The notes: generated by a model from the letters alone, not told the origin. 64,000 nucleotides of DNA from Actinomycetes bacterium (GCA_021809105.1 JAKBAM010000009.1:1-64000), one strand, 5' to 3'; counted from the stretch's first letter, positions 23,666 to 33,283 are shown. Translations and numbers: made by a program.

Positions 23666-26113
23666 TCAGTACGGATTTCCATGCCGGTCGAGGTAGTCCT
23701 CCCCGGCGACCCCGCTCGCCAGCAGGCGTCCATAGGCGGCATCGTCGAGACCGAGCACTTGCTTGAAAACGTACTCGTTGTCCTCGCCCAGGGCCGGGGC
23801 CCCGCGGCCCCACGCCAGTGGGATGCCCCGGAACGGCTGTCCGAGATGGCCGAAGCTGCCGACGTCCCTTGTCGTGAGAGGGCGAACCCAATCGCGGGAC
23901 ACCACCTGCGGATCCGAGGCAAAAGACCTTTCGTCGAGCAGAGGCGCAGCCGCCACCCCGGCCTGCTGGAGGAGGTGGAAACCCTCAGCGGCCGTCACGA
24001 TCGCGGCCCAACTCCCGATGACCTCGTCGAGCTCGTCATGAGCCGCCTGCCGTCCGGCGGCATCGGCGAAACGGCGGTCCTTGGCTAGATCGAGCCGACC
24101 GAGGACTGCTGCCAACCCCAGCCATGCTTCGTCGCTGGTCACGGTCAGGGCTAGCAGTCGTTGGTCGGCGCAGGGATACAAGCCTTGGGGCGCGCGGTGC
24201 TTGTCCCGGTTGCCGTACCGCTCTGGCTCCTCACCAAGCTGCAGGTTGACGAAGACGTCGCCGAGTTGCGTCAGGACGTTCTCGCTCTGCGCCAGCTCGA
24301 TGACCTGCCCTCGCCCGGTCGCCGCCCGATAATGGAGGGCGGCGAGGACGGCGAAGGCACCGGCTGGGCCGGTGACGCTGTCCATGTGCTGGGTCGTCGG
24401 TGTCTCGAGCAGCTCAGTGTCGCGATGACCGCAGAGCGATGCCAGGCTCGTCAGGCCGTCGAACTGGCCGCCGAAGCCGGTGTAGTGGGCCCAGTCGCCC
24501 GCGAGCCCGGCGGGCGGGAGCCGGAGCAGGATCAGCCGGGGATTGACCTTCAGCAGCTCGGTCTCGTGCAGCCCCATCTGGTGGAACGTGGTCATCTTGA
24601 GGTTCTCGACGAACACGTCGCTCGCCGCCACGAGCTGGAGGAACAGCTCGCGCTGCTCTGGATGGCGGACGTCGAGGGTGCAGGATCGCTTCCCCCGATT
24701 GATCGAGTTGTACATCGAATGTCGGTTGTACGCACGGTCGGATGCGCCGGGAGCTGGAGGCGCGTAGCCGCCGACCAGCACTGACAGGAGCATGTTGGGA
24801 TCAGGGCGGGGCGACAGGCCGCGGGTGGTCGGCGGGAACACGTAGGGGCTCTCCACCCGGATCACCTCGGCGCCGAGATCAGCCAGATGCAGCGTCAGCA
24901 GGGGTCCTGACCAGACCGTCGTGATGTCGAGCACACGCAGGCCCTGCAGGGGCGCGGCGCCAGGATCACGGGCCACGGCGGGGGGCGCTGCGGGCTGGAC
25001 ATCTCCTGCGGTCCCCGTCGGTGAGTCCGATTGCCCCAACCGAGGGGAGGGGCGCCGCAGCTTCCATCCCCCTTCGCTGTGCCGGTAGGGAGGGCCCGGA
25101 AGAAGTAGTGGCGCTCCGTCGGCGTCTACGGAGTGGATCCAAAAGCCGCGCTGGTGCAGGTGGTCAGCCGCCAGCATCTCGCCCGGAGCGTGGACGGGGG
25201 CGACCGGCCATCCCGCCGCCTGGCCGGCGATGGTGGCCTCCTCGCGGGTGTGGCTGAGGAGCCACGGGTAGAGAGCGGCGTCGAGGACTTCCTTGGCATC
25301 CGGGCGGGCAAACACGTCGGGCTTGGAAAATGCCTCCGTAAGCTCCGGGTCATCGATGACCGCCAGCATCTCGCCGAGTTGCTGCGTCGTCATCATCAGC
25401 GCCACGCATCCGTCGGCGCAGGGGAAGACGCCATTGGGAAGCAGCGTCGCGTTGCTGTCGGCGATCTGGCCGGGGACGTCCTCACGCCCGCGGTACTCCC
25501 ACCCCAGGTGAAGGGACATACGGGTCGGGTTGGCCGCCAGGGCCTCGGTGGCGGCGCAGTCCACGAACGCACCCGTCCCGGTAGCCCGGGCCCGGAGGAC
25601 GGCGGCCAAGGCTCCCTCGGCCGCGGTGTGGCCAACCGCGCACTCCTCGATCGACATAGGCAGGCGCACCGGGCCGCGGCGGTCCCGCAGCAGGGAGCCG
25701 GCGAAGGTCTGCGCGACGAGATCACTCCAGGCGTAGTCGGCGTAGGGGCCTGTCGTCCCGAAGCCGGTGATCGCCACGATCGACGTCAGCGGCTGCCGGG
25801 CGAACACCTCGTTGCGGTCGATGCCCCAGTCCTGCAGGGCTCCCAGGCCTGGGGCTTCGACGATGAGGTCCACTCCGTCGAGCAGGTCCCACACGGTCGT
25901 GGCGGCAGCAGGCGACACCTCCACGACGACACTTCGTTTGTTGGTGTTCAGCTGGGCGAACATCCCCCGGTCCGAGCGTAGGGGGTCGCCCTGGGGTGGC
26001 TCCAGCTTGACGACGTCCGCGCCGAGGTCGGCGAAGGCTTTGCCACACCAACTGGCGGCAACGCCGCTGCCGAGCTCGACGACGCGGAGGTCACTCAAGG
26101 ATTGGCGCACCAC
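23666..26113 (-). CDS. tandem family III CoA-transferase (two CaiB/BaiF domains)
   Basis: 815 residues, twice the normal subunit. Domain 1 (about 1-370) opens with LSDLRVVELGSGVAASWCGK and has LGADVVKLEPPQGD; domain 2 (about 392-815) opens with LQGLRVLDITTVWSGPLLTL and has LGAEVIRVESP. A Pro/Ala-rich linker joins them. In formyl-CoA transferase the catalytic Asp sits in a VDxxxxDA-type motif; here the matching positions read VDCAATEA and IELAQSEN, so both have Glu. Family III enzymes move CoA between acids. The start is a GTG immediately after the SDR stop (TAG GTG), so the two genes are one operon. Confidence 0.88.
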   Translation of the reverse strand: MVRQSLSDLRVVELGSGVAASWCGKAFADLGADVVKLEPPQGDPLRSDRGMFAQLNTNKRSVVVEVSPAAATTVWDLLDGVDLIVEAPGLGALQDWGIDRNEVFARQPLTSIVAITGFGTTGPYADYAWSDLVAQTFAGSLLRDRRGPVRLPMSIEECAVGHTAAEGALAAVLRARATGTGAFVDCAATEALAANPTRMSLHLGWEYRGREDVPGQIADSNATLLPNGVFPCADGCVALMMTTQQLGEMLAVIDDPELTEAFSKPDVFARPDAKEVLDAALYPWLLSHTREEATIAGQAAGWPVAPVHAPGEMLAADHLHQRGFWIHSVDADGAPLLLPGPPYRHSEGGWKLRRPSPRLGQSDSPTGTAGDVQPAAPPAVARDPGAAPLQGLRVLDITTVWSGPLLTLHLADLGAEVIRVESPYVFPPTTRGLSPRPDPNMLLSVLVGGYAPPAPGASDRAYNRHSMYNSINRGKRSCTLDVRHPEQRELFLQLVAASDVFVENLKMTTFHQMGLHETELLKVNPRLILLRLPPAGLAGDWAHYTGFGGQFDGLTSLASLCGHRDTELLETPTTQHMDSVTGPAGAFAVLAALHYRAATGRGQVIELAQSENVLTQLGDVFVNLQLGEEPERYGNRDKHRAPQGLYPCADQRLLALTVTSDEAWLGLAAVLGRLDLAKDRRFADAAGRQAAHDELDEVIGSWAAIVTAAEGFHLLQQAGVAAAPLLDERSFASDPQVVSRDWVRPLTTRDVGSFGHLGQPFRGIPLAWGRGAPALGEDNEYVFKQVLGLDDAAYGRLLASGVAGEDYLDRHGNPY

Positions 26114-26995
26114 CTAGTGATTACCAGGTCCAGGGCCGGGGGAGGAACCCGGCCAGCCGGGTACCAGGCCCAGCTCGCGGCACTTCTCCTGAGCTTCTAC
26201 CCAAGCACCGGCGAGGGCGCCGCCCTCCGGCGTGGTCACCAGCCACGCCGCGACCGCACCGACGACATCGGGCGGCGCGCCCTGGCTGGCGTCGAAGCCG
26301 AAGTCGCCCATGTCGGCGACCATCCGTTCGGTGTAGACGAAGCCTGGATGCAGGTTGTACGCCCGGATCCCCCGATCCCCCAGCTCGACGTGCAGGATGT
26401 CGGCGAGGCGGTGCATGCCGCCCTTCGAGATGGCGTACCCGAGCCCCCAACCGCCGGAACCCGCCGGCGCGGGGGGCTTGGCATTGCCGGCCCCGGACGT
26501 GATGTTGACGACATGGCCGCCGCCGCGGGCCAGCATCTGCGGTAGCACGAGGCGGCAGAGGATGATCGGCGCCAGCAGGTTGGCTTCCAGGTGCTTCTCG
26601 TGCAGCTCTATTGGGGTGTCCAGGAACAAATCCATGTGCCCGGGGCCGATGTATCGAGCGTTGTTTACCAGAACGTCTATCCGATCCCACCGTTCGACGA
26701 CGGTCGTGACGGCGGAGCCGAGGGAAGCCCGGTCCAGCACATCGAGGTACACCGGGAGCGCCCGCTGGCCCTCCTTCTCCACGAGCGCGGCGGTCGTCGA
26801 CAACGAGCCGGGCAGCGGCTTGGTGTTGCTGGACTTGAGCGTCGACGAATGCTCACGTGACTCGCCTTCCTGCATGGTGCGAGCAGCGATGGCAATGTCG
26901 AAGCCGGAGCGGGCCAGATGCACGGCAATCGCCTTGCCTATCCCCCGGCTGGCACCGGTCACGAACGCAACCGGTGCGGTGCTGACCTGAGACAC
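26114..26995 (-). CDS. short-chain dehydrogenase/reductase
   Basis: 293 residues from GTG 26995, which has AGGAGATC 7 bases upstream. The cofactor motif TGASRGIGKAIA (about 12-22), NNARYIGPG, and the catalytic Y-x3-K in GYAISKGGMHRLAD are present; the catalytic Ser is in VNITSGAGN. An unusual 25-residue insertion (EGESREHSSTLKSSNTKPLP) follows the second strand where the cofactor ribose is bound. It is directly followed by the tandem CoA-transferase gene, so it probably acts on a hydroxyacyl- or keto-CoA of the same pathway. Confidence 0.87.
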   Translation of the reverse strand: MSQVSTAPVAFVTGASRGIGKAIAVHLARSGFDIAIAARTMQEGESREHSSTLKSSNTKPLPGSLSTTAALVEKEGQRALPVYLDVLDRASLGSAVTTVVERWDRIDVLVNNARYIGPGHMDLFLDTPIELHEKHLEANLLAPIILCRLVLPQMLARGGGHVVNITSGAGNAKPPAPAGSGGWGLGYAISKGGMHRLADILHVELGDRGIRAYNLHPGFVYTERMVADMGDFGFDASQGAPPDVVGAVAAWLVTTPEGGALAGAWVEAQEKCRELGLVPGWPGSSPGPGPGNH

Positions 26996-27141
26996 TGGTG
27001 GATCTCCTTCGATGACCGCCGGGGGCTGTCCCGACGCATCAAGTATGGATCGCCGGGCAAGGAGGATGCTCGCCCGTGTGCGTCGCCCCGCTATCGTCGC
27101 GGAGGGGTCAGCGGCGTACACGAGGAGGTGGCAGTGCAGCC

Positions 27142-28017
27142 ATGCTGAAGGATCCTTCGGATGTGAAGTTCGGCTTTCATCTCGGCTCTCTCAATCCGCG
27201 GCTCTGGGTGGAGTTCGCGGAAGAGGCCGACCGCCTTGGCTTCGAATCAATCTGGATCCCCGAGCACCTGGTGGTCCCTCTCGCCTCTGGAGGTAGTCCT
27301 CACCATGGGTCGGATCACCCTCCGATACCACCGACTGTGCCGATCTTCGATGCGCTGGGCGTCCTATGCCATCTGGCGGCACGGACCGAGCGGATCCGTC
27401 TCGGTACGCACGTCTACAACATCGGACTCCGTCATCCCTTCGTTACCGCACGCGCTGCCGCCACCGTCGATGTGTTGTCCGACGGACGCCTCGAGCTCGG
27501 GATCGGTGCGAGCTGGTTGCGCGCCGAGTGGGACGCCGTGGGCTTGGACTTCGACCGGCGCGGGCCCCGGGTGGATGAAGCCATCGAGGTCTGTCGCCTG
27601 CTCTGGGACCAGGACGTGGTCGAGCATCACGGAGAGTCTTTTGATTTCGATCCCGTCGCCTTCGAGCCGAAGCCGGTGCAACGGCCGGGGCCACCCCTTC
27701 AGATCGGCGGTGACGGGCCTGCGGCCTTTCGCCGTGTAGCGACGGTGGGGGCTGGCTGGATGCCGATGAACCACCACCTCGAGGATCTGCCGGCGTCGCT
27801 GAAGCGCATCAGCCAATTGACGGAAGAGGCCGGCCGCAGTGTTGTTCCGGAGGTCACCTTCTTCGGTGAGATCACCGGGCCCGAAGATGTCGGGCCCTAC
27901 ATCCAAGCTGGCGTGACCCGCCTGCTCGTCCGGCCGTGGGCCCGCTCGAGCGAGGCCCTCGACGGTATCCGCCGTTTTGCCGACGAGGTTCTCCGGCCGC
28001 TGCGCCTGACAGAGTGA
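27142..28017 (+). CDS. F420-dependent LLM-class oxidoreductase (TIGR03619-like)
   Basis: 291 residues of the luciferase-like TIM barrel. The start ATG at 27142 is preceded by GGAGGTGG at long spacing. Diagnostic stretches are VEFAEEADRLGFESIWIPEH, a HxSDHPPIPPTVPIFDAL segment, LGTHVYNIGLRHPFVTARA and LELGIGASWLRAEW, which fit the TIGR03619 group of actinobacterial F420-dependent enzymes. It would use F420 (or F420H2) for hydride transfer to an unknown substrate. Divergent from the SDR/CoA-transferase operon with a 146-base gap. Confidence 0.85.
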   Translation: MLKDPSDVKFGFHLGSLNPRLWVEFAEEADRLGFESIWIPEHLVVPLASGGSPHHGSDHPPIPPTVPIFDALGVLCHLAARTERIRLGTHVYNIGLRHPFVTARAAATVDVLSDGRLELGIGASWLRAEWDAVGLDFDRRGPRVDEAIEVCRLLWDQDVVEHHGESFDFDPVAFEPKPVQRPGPPLQIGGDGPAAFRRVATVGAGWMPMNHHLEDLPASLKRISQLTEEAGRSVVPEVTFFGEITGPEDVGPYIQAGVTRLLVRPWARSSEALDGIRRFADEVLRPLRLTE

Positions 28018-28042
28018 GGATGCGAGGCGGTCCTCTCCAGAC

Positions 28043-29080
28043 CTAGAGCGTCTCGAACGACCTGTGGTCCCGAACTGCGGCGCAGGACCGCCGGGCCATG
28101 GACAGGAACATGTCGTCGGTCGCCGCCGCGCGAGATCGGGCGGAGGTCATAGACCCCAGGACGGTGATCATGGGACCGTGAAGCTGACCTCGCCGGTAGT
28201 CGCTGGCGCAGCGCTGCGTGGTGTATCCCTCGACTCCTCCGGCCGTCAGCTCCTCGTGGTAGCAGGAAAGAAGCTGCTCCTCTTCGGCTCGTCGCCGCTC
28301 GACCGGCAGGCTGGTGCCGAGGAAGTAGCCGAGGTCACGCGCCGGCAGGGCGACGGTCGCCGTTTGCCAGTCGACTGCCACCACGTCCTGTTTCTCGGGA
28401 TGGATCATCAGATTGTCGAGGCGGTAGTCCCCGTGCACGACGGAGAAGGGGCCCGATCGATTCATCTGCCAGGCCGCGAGAACGTCGGCGACATCGCGCA
28501 GGGTTGTGACATCCTCGGGGCTGAGCCGGTCGGCGTACCTCTCGACGAACTGCGAAGTGGCGCGCCCGGTCAGGTCCGCCAGGAAGTGGGCCCGCTCCTC
28601 GGTCATCGGATTCAGGAACGCGAGGTCCAGGAGAGCGCCGTCGTTCCATCGAGAGGCGTGGAGCCGTGCCAAGTTGCGGACTGCCGAGGCAGCCTGAGCG
28701 AAAGTGCACCCATCTACTTGTCGTCCGGGCTCCCTCGGGGCGAGGTCCTCCAGGAGAAGGGTGAACGAAGCGCCGTCGTCGCTGATGGCCGCGTAGAAGC
28801 ATTTGGGTGCTTGAACGTGGAGCGTGCCGACGAGATGTTGGTAGAAGCCGACTTCGCTGCGGTGGCCCGTGACAACTCGCCGCCGCGCTTCCTCTTCGCC
28901 ATCGGCGAACTTGGCCACCAACGTCGGGGGGCAGCCGTCTGCGTCGATCGTCAAGCGGTAGGTCGAGGAGGTCTGACCCGTGCCGATCGCCCGGCTCGCC
29001 AGGGACCGTACGTCAGCCCCCAGGGCAGCGGACAGCCAGCCTGGCGTGAGGCCGTCGGGCGATCCCAAGAGATCGGTCAC
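28043..29080 (-). CDS. aminoglycoside-phosphotransferase-like kinase (APH/EcKinase fold)
   Basis: 345 residues from GTG 29080, with CAGGAG 6-8 bases upstream. The kinase-like fold shows a nucleotide-binding N lobe (TLVAKFADGEEEARRR), the catalytic loop VVHGDYRLDNLMIH (Brenner motif HxDxxxxN) and the metal-binding AVDWQTATV, where DW replaces the usual DFE/DxD. Such proteins in actinobacterial catabolic clusters probably phosphorylate small hydroxylated substrates rather than antibiotics. The start overlaps the stop of the upstream LLM gene by 4 bases (GTGA), so the two are coupled. Confidence 0.82.
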   Translation of the reverse strand: MTDLLGSPDGLTPGWLSAALGADVRSLASRAIGTGQTSSTYRLTIDADGCPPTLVAKFADGEEEARRRVVTGHRSEVGFYQHLVGTLHVQAPKCFYAAISDDGASFTLLLEDLAPREPGRQVDGCTFAQAASAVRNLARLHASRWNDGALLDLAFLNPMTEERAHFLADLTGRATSQFVERYADRLSPEDVTTLRDVADVLAAWQMNRSGPFSVVHGDYRLDNLMIHPEKQDVVAVDWQTATVALPARDLGYFLGTSLPVERRRAEEEQLLSCYHEELTAGGVEGYTTQRCASDYRRGQLHGPMITVLGSMTSARSRAAATDDMFLSMARRSCAAVRDHRSFETL

Positions 29081-30165
29081 GCTCGACTCCTGCCCGGATT
29101 GACCGGGGTCTCGCGCCGTGCCACCGGACGCTGGAGCCTGTACGCCTCGAGCACCGGCTCCAGCTCGGCTGGTGTGGCGCCGTGGAGGATCACACTGTCG
29201 GCACCGAGCTGGAACTGCTCGAGGATGGTAGCGCTGCATTGGCTGGGTGTGCCGGTGGCGGCCGCGGCCATCCACTCCTCGGGCAGCAAAGTGGAGATGT
29301 GGTCGAGCTCGGCTGTGGTAGCGCGTGCGTCGAGGGCGCCCTTGAAACCTGCGACGAACGGGTCTGCCCTGAACCGCTCCAGCACCGCTGGGTCCCATCC
29401 GTTGGTCCGCACGAGCAGGTCCCCGTAACCCCGCAGGTACGAAGCCAGGCGCCCGACAGTCTTCTTGAGGCGATCGGCTTCGTCGATATGGTCACCAACT
29501 GTTGCGAGCACCGACCAGATCCGGACGTCGGAGGGGTCTCGGCCGGCGCGTTCGGCGCCACGTCTGACGGCGGCCACCGACTTGAGGAGCGCCTCGTCGC
29601 CGAGGAACGTGTGAAGCACGACGCCGTCCATGCACGCGCCAGCGAACTCCAACGTACGCTCCCCGAGGGCGACGAGCATCAGGGGTATTGCCTCGTCGAA
29701 AGTGGCGTCGAGCTGGAGGTAAGGAAAGTCGCCGGCCGGGCCCTGATGTCCGACGAGTGCCTGGCCGGCCCACAGCCGACGAAAGATCGTGGCTGCATCT
29801 TTCAGCTGCGCAGTGCGGATGGGCTCCAGACCCATGCTGCGGAACAGCCCGTCGAAACCTCGGCCGAGCCCCAGAGCGAATCGGCCACCCGTGAGTCGAT
29901 GCATCGTTGCGCCGAAGGTCGCGGTGACCAGCGGATGTCGGATGTTGTGGTTCGTGGCCGCGGTGGCGATGCCGATCCGTTCGCTGACAGCTGCAGCGGC
30001 GCCGCAGAGCGTCGGCGCATCCTTGAGGTTGAACCGCTCGGAGATGAACGCAGCGCCGAGACCCAAGCGCTCGGCGTGGCGTACTTCCCCGACCAGATCT
30101 CGCGGTGCATCGGAGTGGCCGGCGAGCGTGTAGAAGCCGAGCTCACCCAGGATCTCCTCGCTCAC
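29077..30165 (-). CDS. F420-dependent LLM-class oxidoreductase (TIGR03857-like)
   Basis: 362 residues from GTG 30165 with a GGGGGGCG ribosome binding site. The N terminus ELGFYTLAGHSDAPRDLVGE, the segment LGAAFISERFNLKDAPTLCG, then IATAATNHNIRHPLVTATF and FALGLGRGFDGLF match the TIGR03857 group (Mycobacterium Rv3520c-like). It uses F420. Coupled to the phosphotransferase-like gene by a 4-base overlap. Confidence 0.87.
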   Translation of the reverse strand: MSEEILGELGFYTLAGHSDAPRDLVGEVRHAERLGLGAAFISERFNLKDAPTLCGAAAAVSERIGIATAATNHNIRHPLVTATFGATMHRLTGGRFALGLGRGFDGLFRSMGLEPIRTAQLKDAATIFRRLWAGQALVGHQGPAGDFPYLQLDATFDEAIPLMLVALGERTLEFAGACMDGVVLHTFLGDEALLKSVAAVRRGAERAGRDPSDVRIWSVLATVGDHIDEADRLKKTVGRLASYLRGYGDLLVRTNGWDPAVLERFRADPFVAGFKGALDARATTAELDHISTLLPEEWMAAAATGTPSQCSATILEQFQLGADSVILHGATPAELEPVLEAYRLQRPVARRETPVNPGRSRA

Positions 30166-30339
30166 CGACGCGCCCCCCGCCCCCCGCCCCGGGATCGTCC
30201 TCGGGCGCTGATCTCCCCTGCCACGCTTGGTCGTCGGTGATTGGCCACATCCCAATACTGACACACGTGTCAGGCCGCTCGCCGTGCTCGCTTCGCCGTT
30301 CCAGGGGTGACCTTCGCGACCCGGCGTTGCCGTCGCCCG

Positions 30340-31245
30340 CTACCAGGCTGTTCGTGGCCTGATCAGGCTTGTCGTGTCCAGTCTGAGCCAGAAGTCGGGG
30401 AGCTTGGACATATCGCCCTCGCCCTCCACCCGCATCAGGGCATCAGCCATGAGCTGATCTCGAAGCGTCGGATCTGGGTAGCGCATAGCGTATCTCTTTG
30501 CCCATTCGTAGTCGCAGATGAGCTTCTTGGTCGTCACCGCGGCGTCGACGACCTCGTTGATCACCTGGACCTGACCGTCCTTGATGCGAATGTGGAAACC
30601 GACGGATTCCGATCCCGGCCTCCGAAGATGATCAGGAGGATTGGTGTACTCCTCGCAGAGCGTGAAATCTGCGCCGGACAGATCTTTCCCGGCGAGTCCC
30701 CCCACAATCAGGCCACGCAACATGTCAACCCATTCAGGGCTGGCGAACTCTCGCTTTTCGTATACCTCCGGCCAGCCGTGGGTCGGTGGCGGGCTGCCGG
30801 GCCGCAGACCTTCGAAGAGGTTCATGCTGCCGAGACCAACGACTACGCGCCAAGCGAAACCTGAGCACTGCCACCCCCCGGACGTCTTGACGAACTCCGT
30901 CGTTTGCACGGCGAGGCTTTCCCAAAATCGGCCGGCCCGAGAACCGACGCCGTTGTGCATGGCTCGGATCCGCACCGATGCCTTTGCTGTATCGCCAGAG
31001 ATAGCAGGAGTGAAGGACGCGACGTGATGGTAGGTCACTATGTCATTCGTCCCGAGCATCTGGCGCATCCGCTCTAGAATGGGTGCACGGCCGGTGGTAC
31101 AGCTCTCGCTGTTCCACCATACGGTCGCGTCCTCTGTGAAGAAGTGATCGAGGCGGTCCCAATCTTTGGCGTCGATGGTGTCGACGTAACCATTGACCAG
31201 GTCGATGATGGCCGAGCGGTCCGACGCTGAATCTGGGTCTGTCAC
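30340..31245 (-). CDS. SnoaL-like protein with an extra C-terminal domain
   Basis: 301 residues. Residues 1-140 form a SnoaL/NTF2-like cone (SAIIDLVNGYVDTIDAKDWD, HFFTEDATVWWNSESC, TYHHVASFTPAI, SVRIRAMHN), the fold of polyketide cyclases and hydroxylating-dioxygenase small subunits. The remaining 160 residues (VGFHIRIKDGQVQVINEVVD, KLICDYEWAKRYAMRYPDP) are not recognised; the pattern faintly suggests an SCP2-like lipid-binding domain. The GTG start overlaps the VOC gene stop by 4 bases. Its pairing with VOC and a divergent Rieske oxygenase points to aromatic or steroid catabolism. Confidence 0.7.
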   Translation of the reverse strand: MTDPDSASDRSAIIDLVNGYVDTIDAKDWDRLDHFFTEDATVWWNSESCTTGRAPILERMRQMLGTNDIVTYHHVASFTPAISGDTAKASVRIRAMHNGVGSRAGRFWESLAVQTTEFVKTSGGWQCSGFAWRVVVGLGSMNLFEGLRPGSPPPTHGWPEVYEKREFASPEWVDMLRGLIVGGLAGKDLSGADFTLCEEYTNPPDHLRRPGSESVGFHIRIKDGQVQVINEVVDAAVTTKKLICDYEWAKRYAMRYPDPTLRDQLMADALMRVEGEGDMSKLPDFWLRLDTTSLIRPRTAW

Positions 31246-31706
31246 GGCCTCTCACCGTCCTTGTGACGCTGGAGCAACTCGATCCGAGTCCCTTCGGGAT
31301 CGGTGACCATGAGGACCGAAATTTGAAGCGGGCTGCGGTCCAGCATTACGCGGGTTTCTGGGAGGGTCCTACCCCCGACCGCCAGCAGCTTGGATTCGGT
31401 GTCGGCAATGCTGTCCACCTCGAGGGCGAGGTGAGTGAGGCCACGTTGGTTGCGTTGCGTGGAGGGCTCTCCATGGACGGCAGGCTCGTCCCAGCCGATC
31501 AGCTCCAGGCGAAAGCCGTCTTTGATCAGGTAGCGCGAGGTCGTCTTGACCGGCGGCTCGACTTCTGAGACAGCCGCAACGTCGTCACCGGCTTGGAAGC
31601 TCTGTCCGACTTCGAAGCCCAGCCCTTCCGCGTAGAACCTGGTCATCGTGTCCATGTCGGAGACAGCGAGACCGACATGGGAGATTCGTTCTGGCGGCGC
31701 AGCCAA
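31242..31706 (-). CDS. VOC-family (glyoxalase/dioxygenase-fold) protein
   Basis: 154 residues with two beta-alpha-beta-beta-beta modules. Likely metal ligands are His in ISHVGLAVSDMDTM, Glu in FRLELIGW, His in LTHLALEVDSI and Glu in GTRIELLQRH, the H-E-H-E layout of methylmalonyl-CoA epimerase- and glyoxalase-like proteins. The start is TTG 31706 with GGAGG 11 bases upstream. First gene of a two-gene operon with the SnoaL-like gene; divergent from the Rieske oxygenase across a 225-base gap. Confidence 0.85.
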   Translation of the reverse strand: MAAPPERISHVGLAVSDMDTMTRFYAEGLGFEVGQSFQAGDDVAAVSEVEPPVKTTSRYLIKDGFRLELIGWDEPAVHGEPSTQRNQRGLTHLALEVDSIADTESKLLAVGGRTLPETRVMLDRSPLQISVLMVTDPEGTRIELLQRHKDGERP

Positions 31707-31931
31707 GTCGGTTCGCTCCTCCGTAGATGGTTGATGAGCCGATCAGATACAAGCATCCCGAAAGGGTCGTGACTATCGCGAAGAAGCGGACGCCTCGTCC
31801 CAATCGGATGGACAGTGCCCTTGATCCGGGTCTACGGGGCCGGTCCGCCTGGGGCAGCCTTCGACTCGATCGCACCGGGCGTGCGGTTCTTTGCGATGGT
31901 ACGGCGGGCAAGGTGGTGCTTTCCTGGTCCC

Positions 31932-33191
31932 ATGGTCACACAGCTGGAGAACGACCGTTTGACCCTCGTCGAGGGAGAAGCACCCATGGGGCGTCTGATG
32001 CGAGAGAACTATTGGGTTCCGTTCGCCCTGACAGCCCACCTCACCTACGAGCAGGGCCCGGCACCTATAAGACTGTTCGGCCAGAACTACGTTGCGTTCC
32101 GCTCCGAGGACGGCCGAGTGGCCCTGATGGACGAGCTCTGCCCCCACCGCCGGGCGTCACTCCTGCTCGCCCGCAGCGAGGGCAACGGCATCCGCTGCAT
32201 CTACCACGGCTGGAAGATGGACGTCAGCGGGTGCGTGGCCGAGGCGCCCACCCAGGTGGTCCGCCCCGAGCGGTTCGCGTCCGGCATCCGGTTCGCCCAC
32301 TTCCCGGTACACGAGTCTGGAGGTATCGCCTGGGCCTGGATGGGAGGAGGAAAGGCCGCACCGTTTCCTGATCTGCCGTTCGCGGCCTCGAATACCACCC
32401 ATTCGTGGATAACCGTCTCGCGCATGGGTTGCAACTGGCTCCAAGGGCTCGAGGGCAGCATCGACTCAGCCCACGTCGGCTTGCTACACCAGACTTGGCA
32501 CCGGGTCACCGCCGACATGCCGGATCACGCCCACCTGGGCTTGGCGCTGGACGCGCCCCCCCGGTATCAGACCGACACCACGCCCTACGGGCTGCGCGCC
32601 GCAGCCTTGCGGCCCACCACCGACGGCAAGATCTATGTCCGGGTCACCGAGCACCTCATGCCATTCGTGACCGTTGTAACGGTCGGGCGGAGCAAGCCGC
32701 GGGACGGGGCGGTCTTCGTCGTGTCCCCGGTGGACGATACCCATCACCTGTTGTTCTTCGGCGCCTACGGTGACACGCCGATGCCGCCCCCGGAGGAGCA
32801 ACCCGGCTTTGTGGCCCCCGGGGAAATCCCGGATACGTACAACTATGCGGGCTTGCGTGGTGACCGCACCAACCGATGGGGCCAGGACCGACGTCTTCTC
32901 GCTTCGGGCCATTTCACCGGCTTCGGACGGAACCTGCTCGAAGAAGACGCCGCTGTCCAGGCCAGCATGGGTCCGATCGTCGACAGGACGAAAGAGAATC
33001 TTTCCTCCAGCGACGCGGCGGTGGCCCATGTCAGGCGCATGCTCCTCGAGTCGCTGGATGGAGCGGAGGGCGGGAAGCTCCCGCCCGGAAGCGCGCGCAC
33101 GGACGCCCCGATCCGACTGCCGAACGCCGTGGAGGGCTTGGTGGAAGACGAGGAACACTGGCCCGCCTTGGTCGGTTCGCTGGCCGGCTAG
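31932..33191 (+). CDS. Rieske non-heme iron oxygenase, phthalate-dioxygenase-like alpha subunit
   Basis: 419 residues from ATG 31932; family members begin with a LTxVGPGTPMGxLMRxYW-type segment, matched here by LTLVEGEAPMGRLMRENYW. An ATG at 31986 has a better Shine-Dalgarno but would remove part of that segment. The Rieske [2Fe-2S] ligands are CPHR and CIYHGW; the mononuclear iron site is in SIDSAHVGLLHQTWH. It hydroxylates or demethylates an aromatic or cyclic substrate and needs an electron-transfer partner, which is not encoded nearby. It faces away from the VOC/SnoaL operon. Confidence 0.88.
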   Translation: MVTQLENDRLTLVEGEAPMGRLMRENYWVPFALTAHLTYEQGPAPIRLFGQNYVAFRSEDGRVALMDELCPHRRASLLLARSEGNGIRCIYHGWKMDVSGCVAEAPTQVVRPERFASGIRFAHFPVHESGGIAWAWMGGGKAAPFPDLPFAASNTTHSWITVSRMGCNWLQGLEGSIDSAHVGLLHQTWHRVTADMPDHAHLGLALDAPPRYQTDTTPYGLRAAALRPTTDGKIYVRVTEHLMPFVTVVTVGRSKPRDGAVFVVSPVDDTHHLLFFGAYGDTPMPPPEEQPGFVAPGEIPDTYNYAGLRGDRTNRWGQDRRLLASGHFTGFGRNLLEEDAAVQASMGPIVDRTKENLSSSDAAVAHVRRMLLESLDGAEGGKLPPGSARTDAPIRLPNAVEGLVEDEEHWPALVGSLAG

Positions 33192-33283
33192 CGTCCGCGG
33201 TTCTGTCACCGTCGTCCCCGTACTGCTAAGGCCGGCCAGCTCCGCGCAGCCCATGAGTCCGTGGCGGTATCGAGCGTTCCACA

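Noticed and set aside
28064-29428. A 454-codon plus-strand frame over the phosphotransferase-like gene
   Set aside because: The minus strand carries the HGDYRLDN catalytic loop and a good start; the plus frame is featureless.
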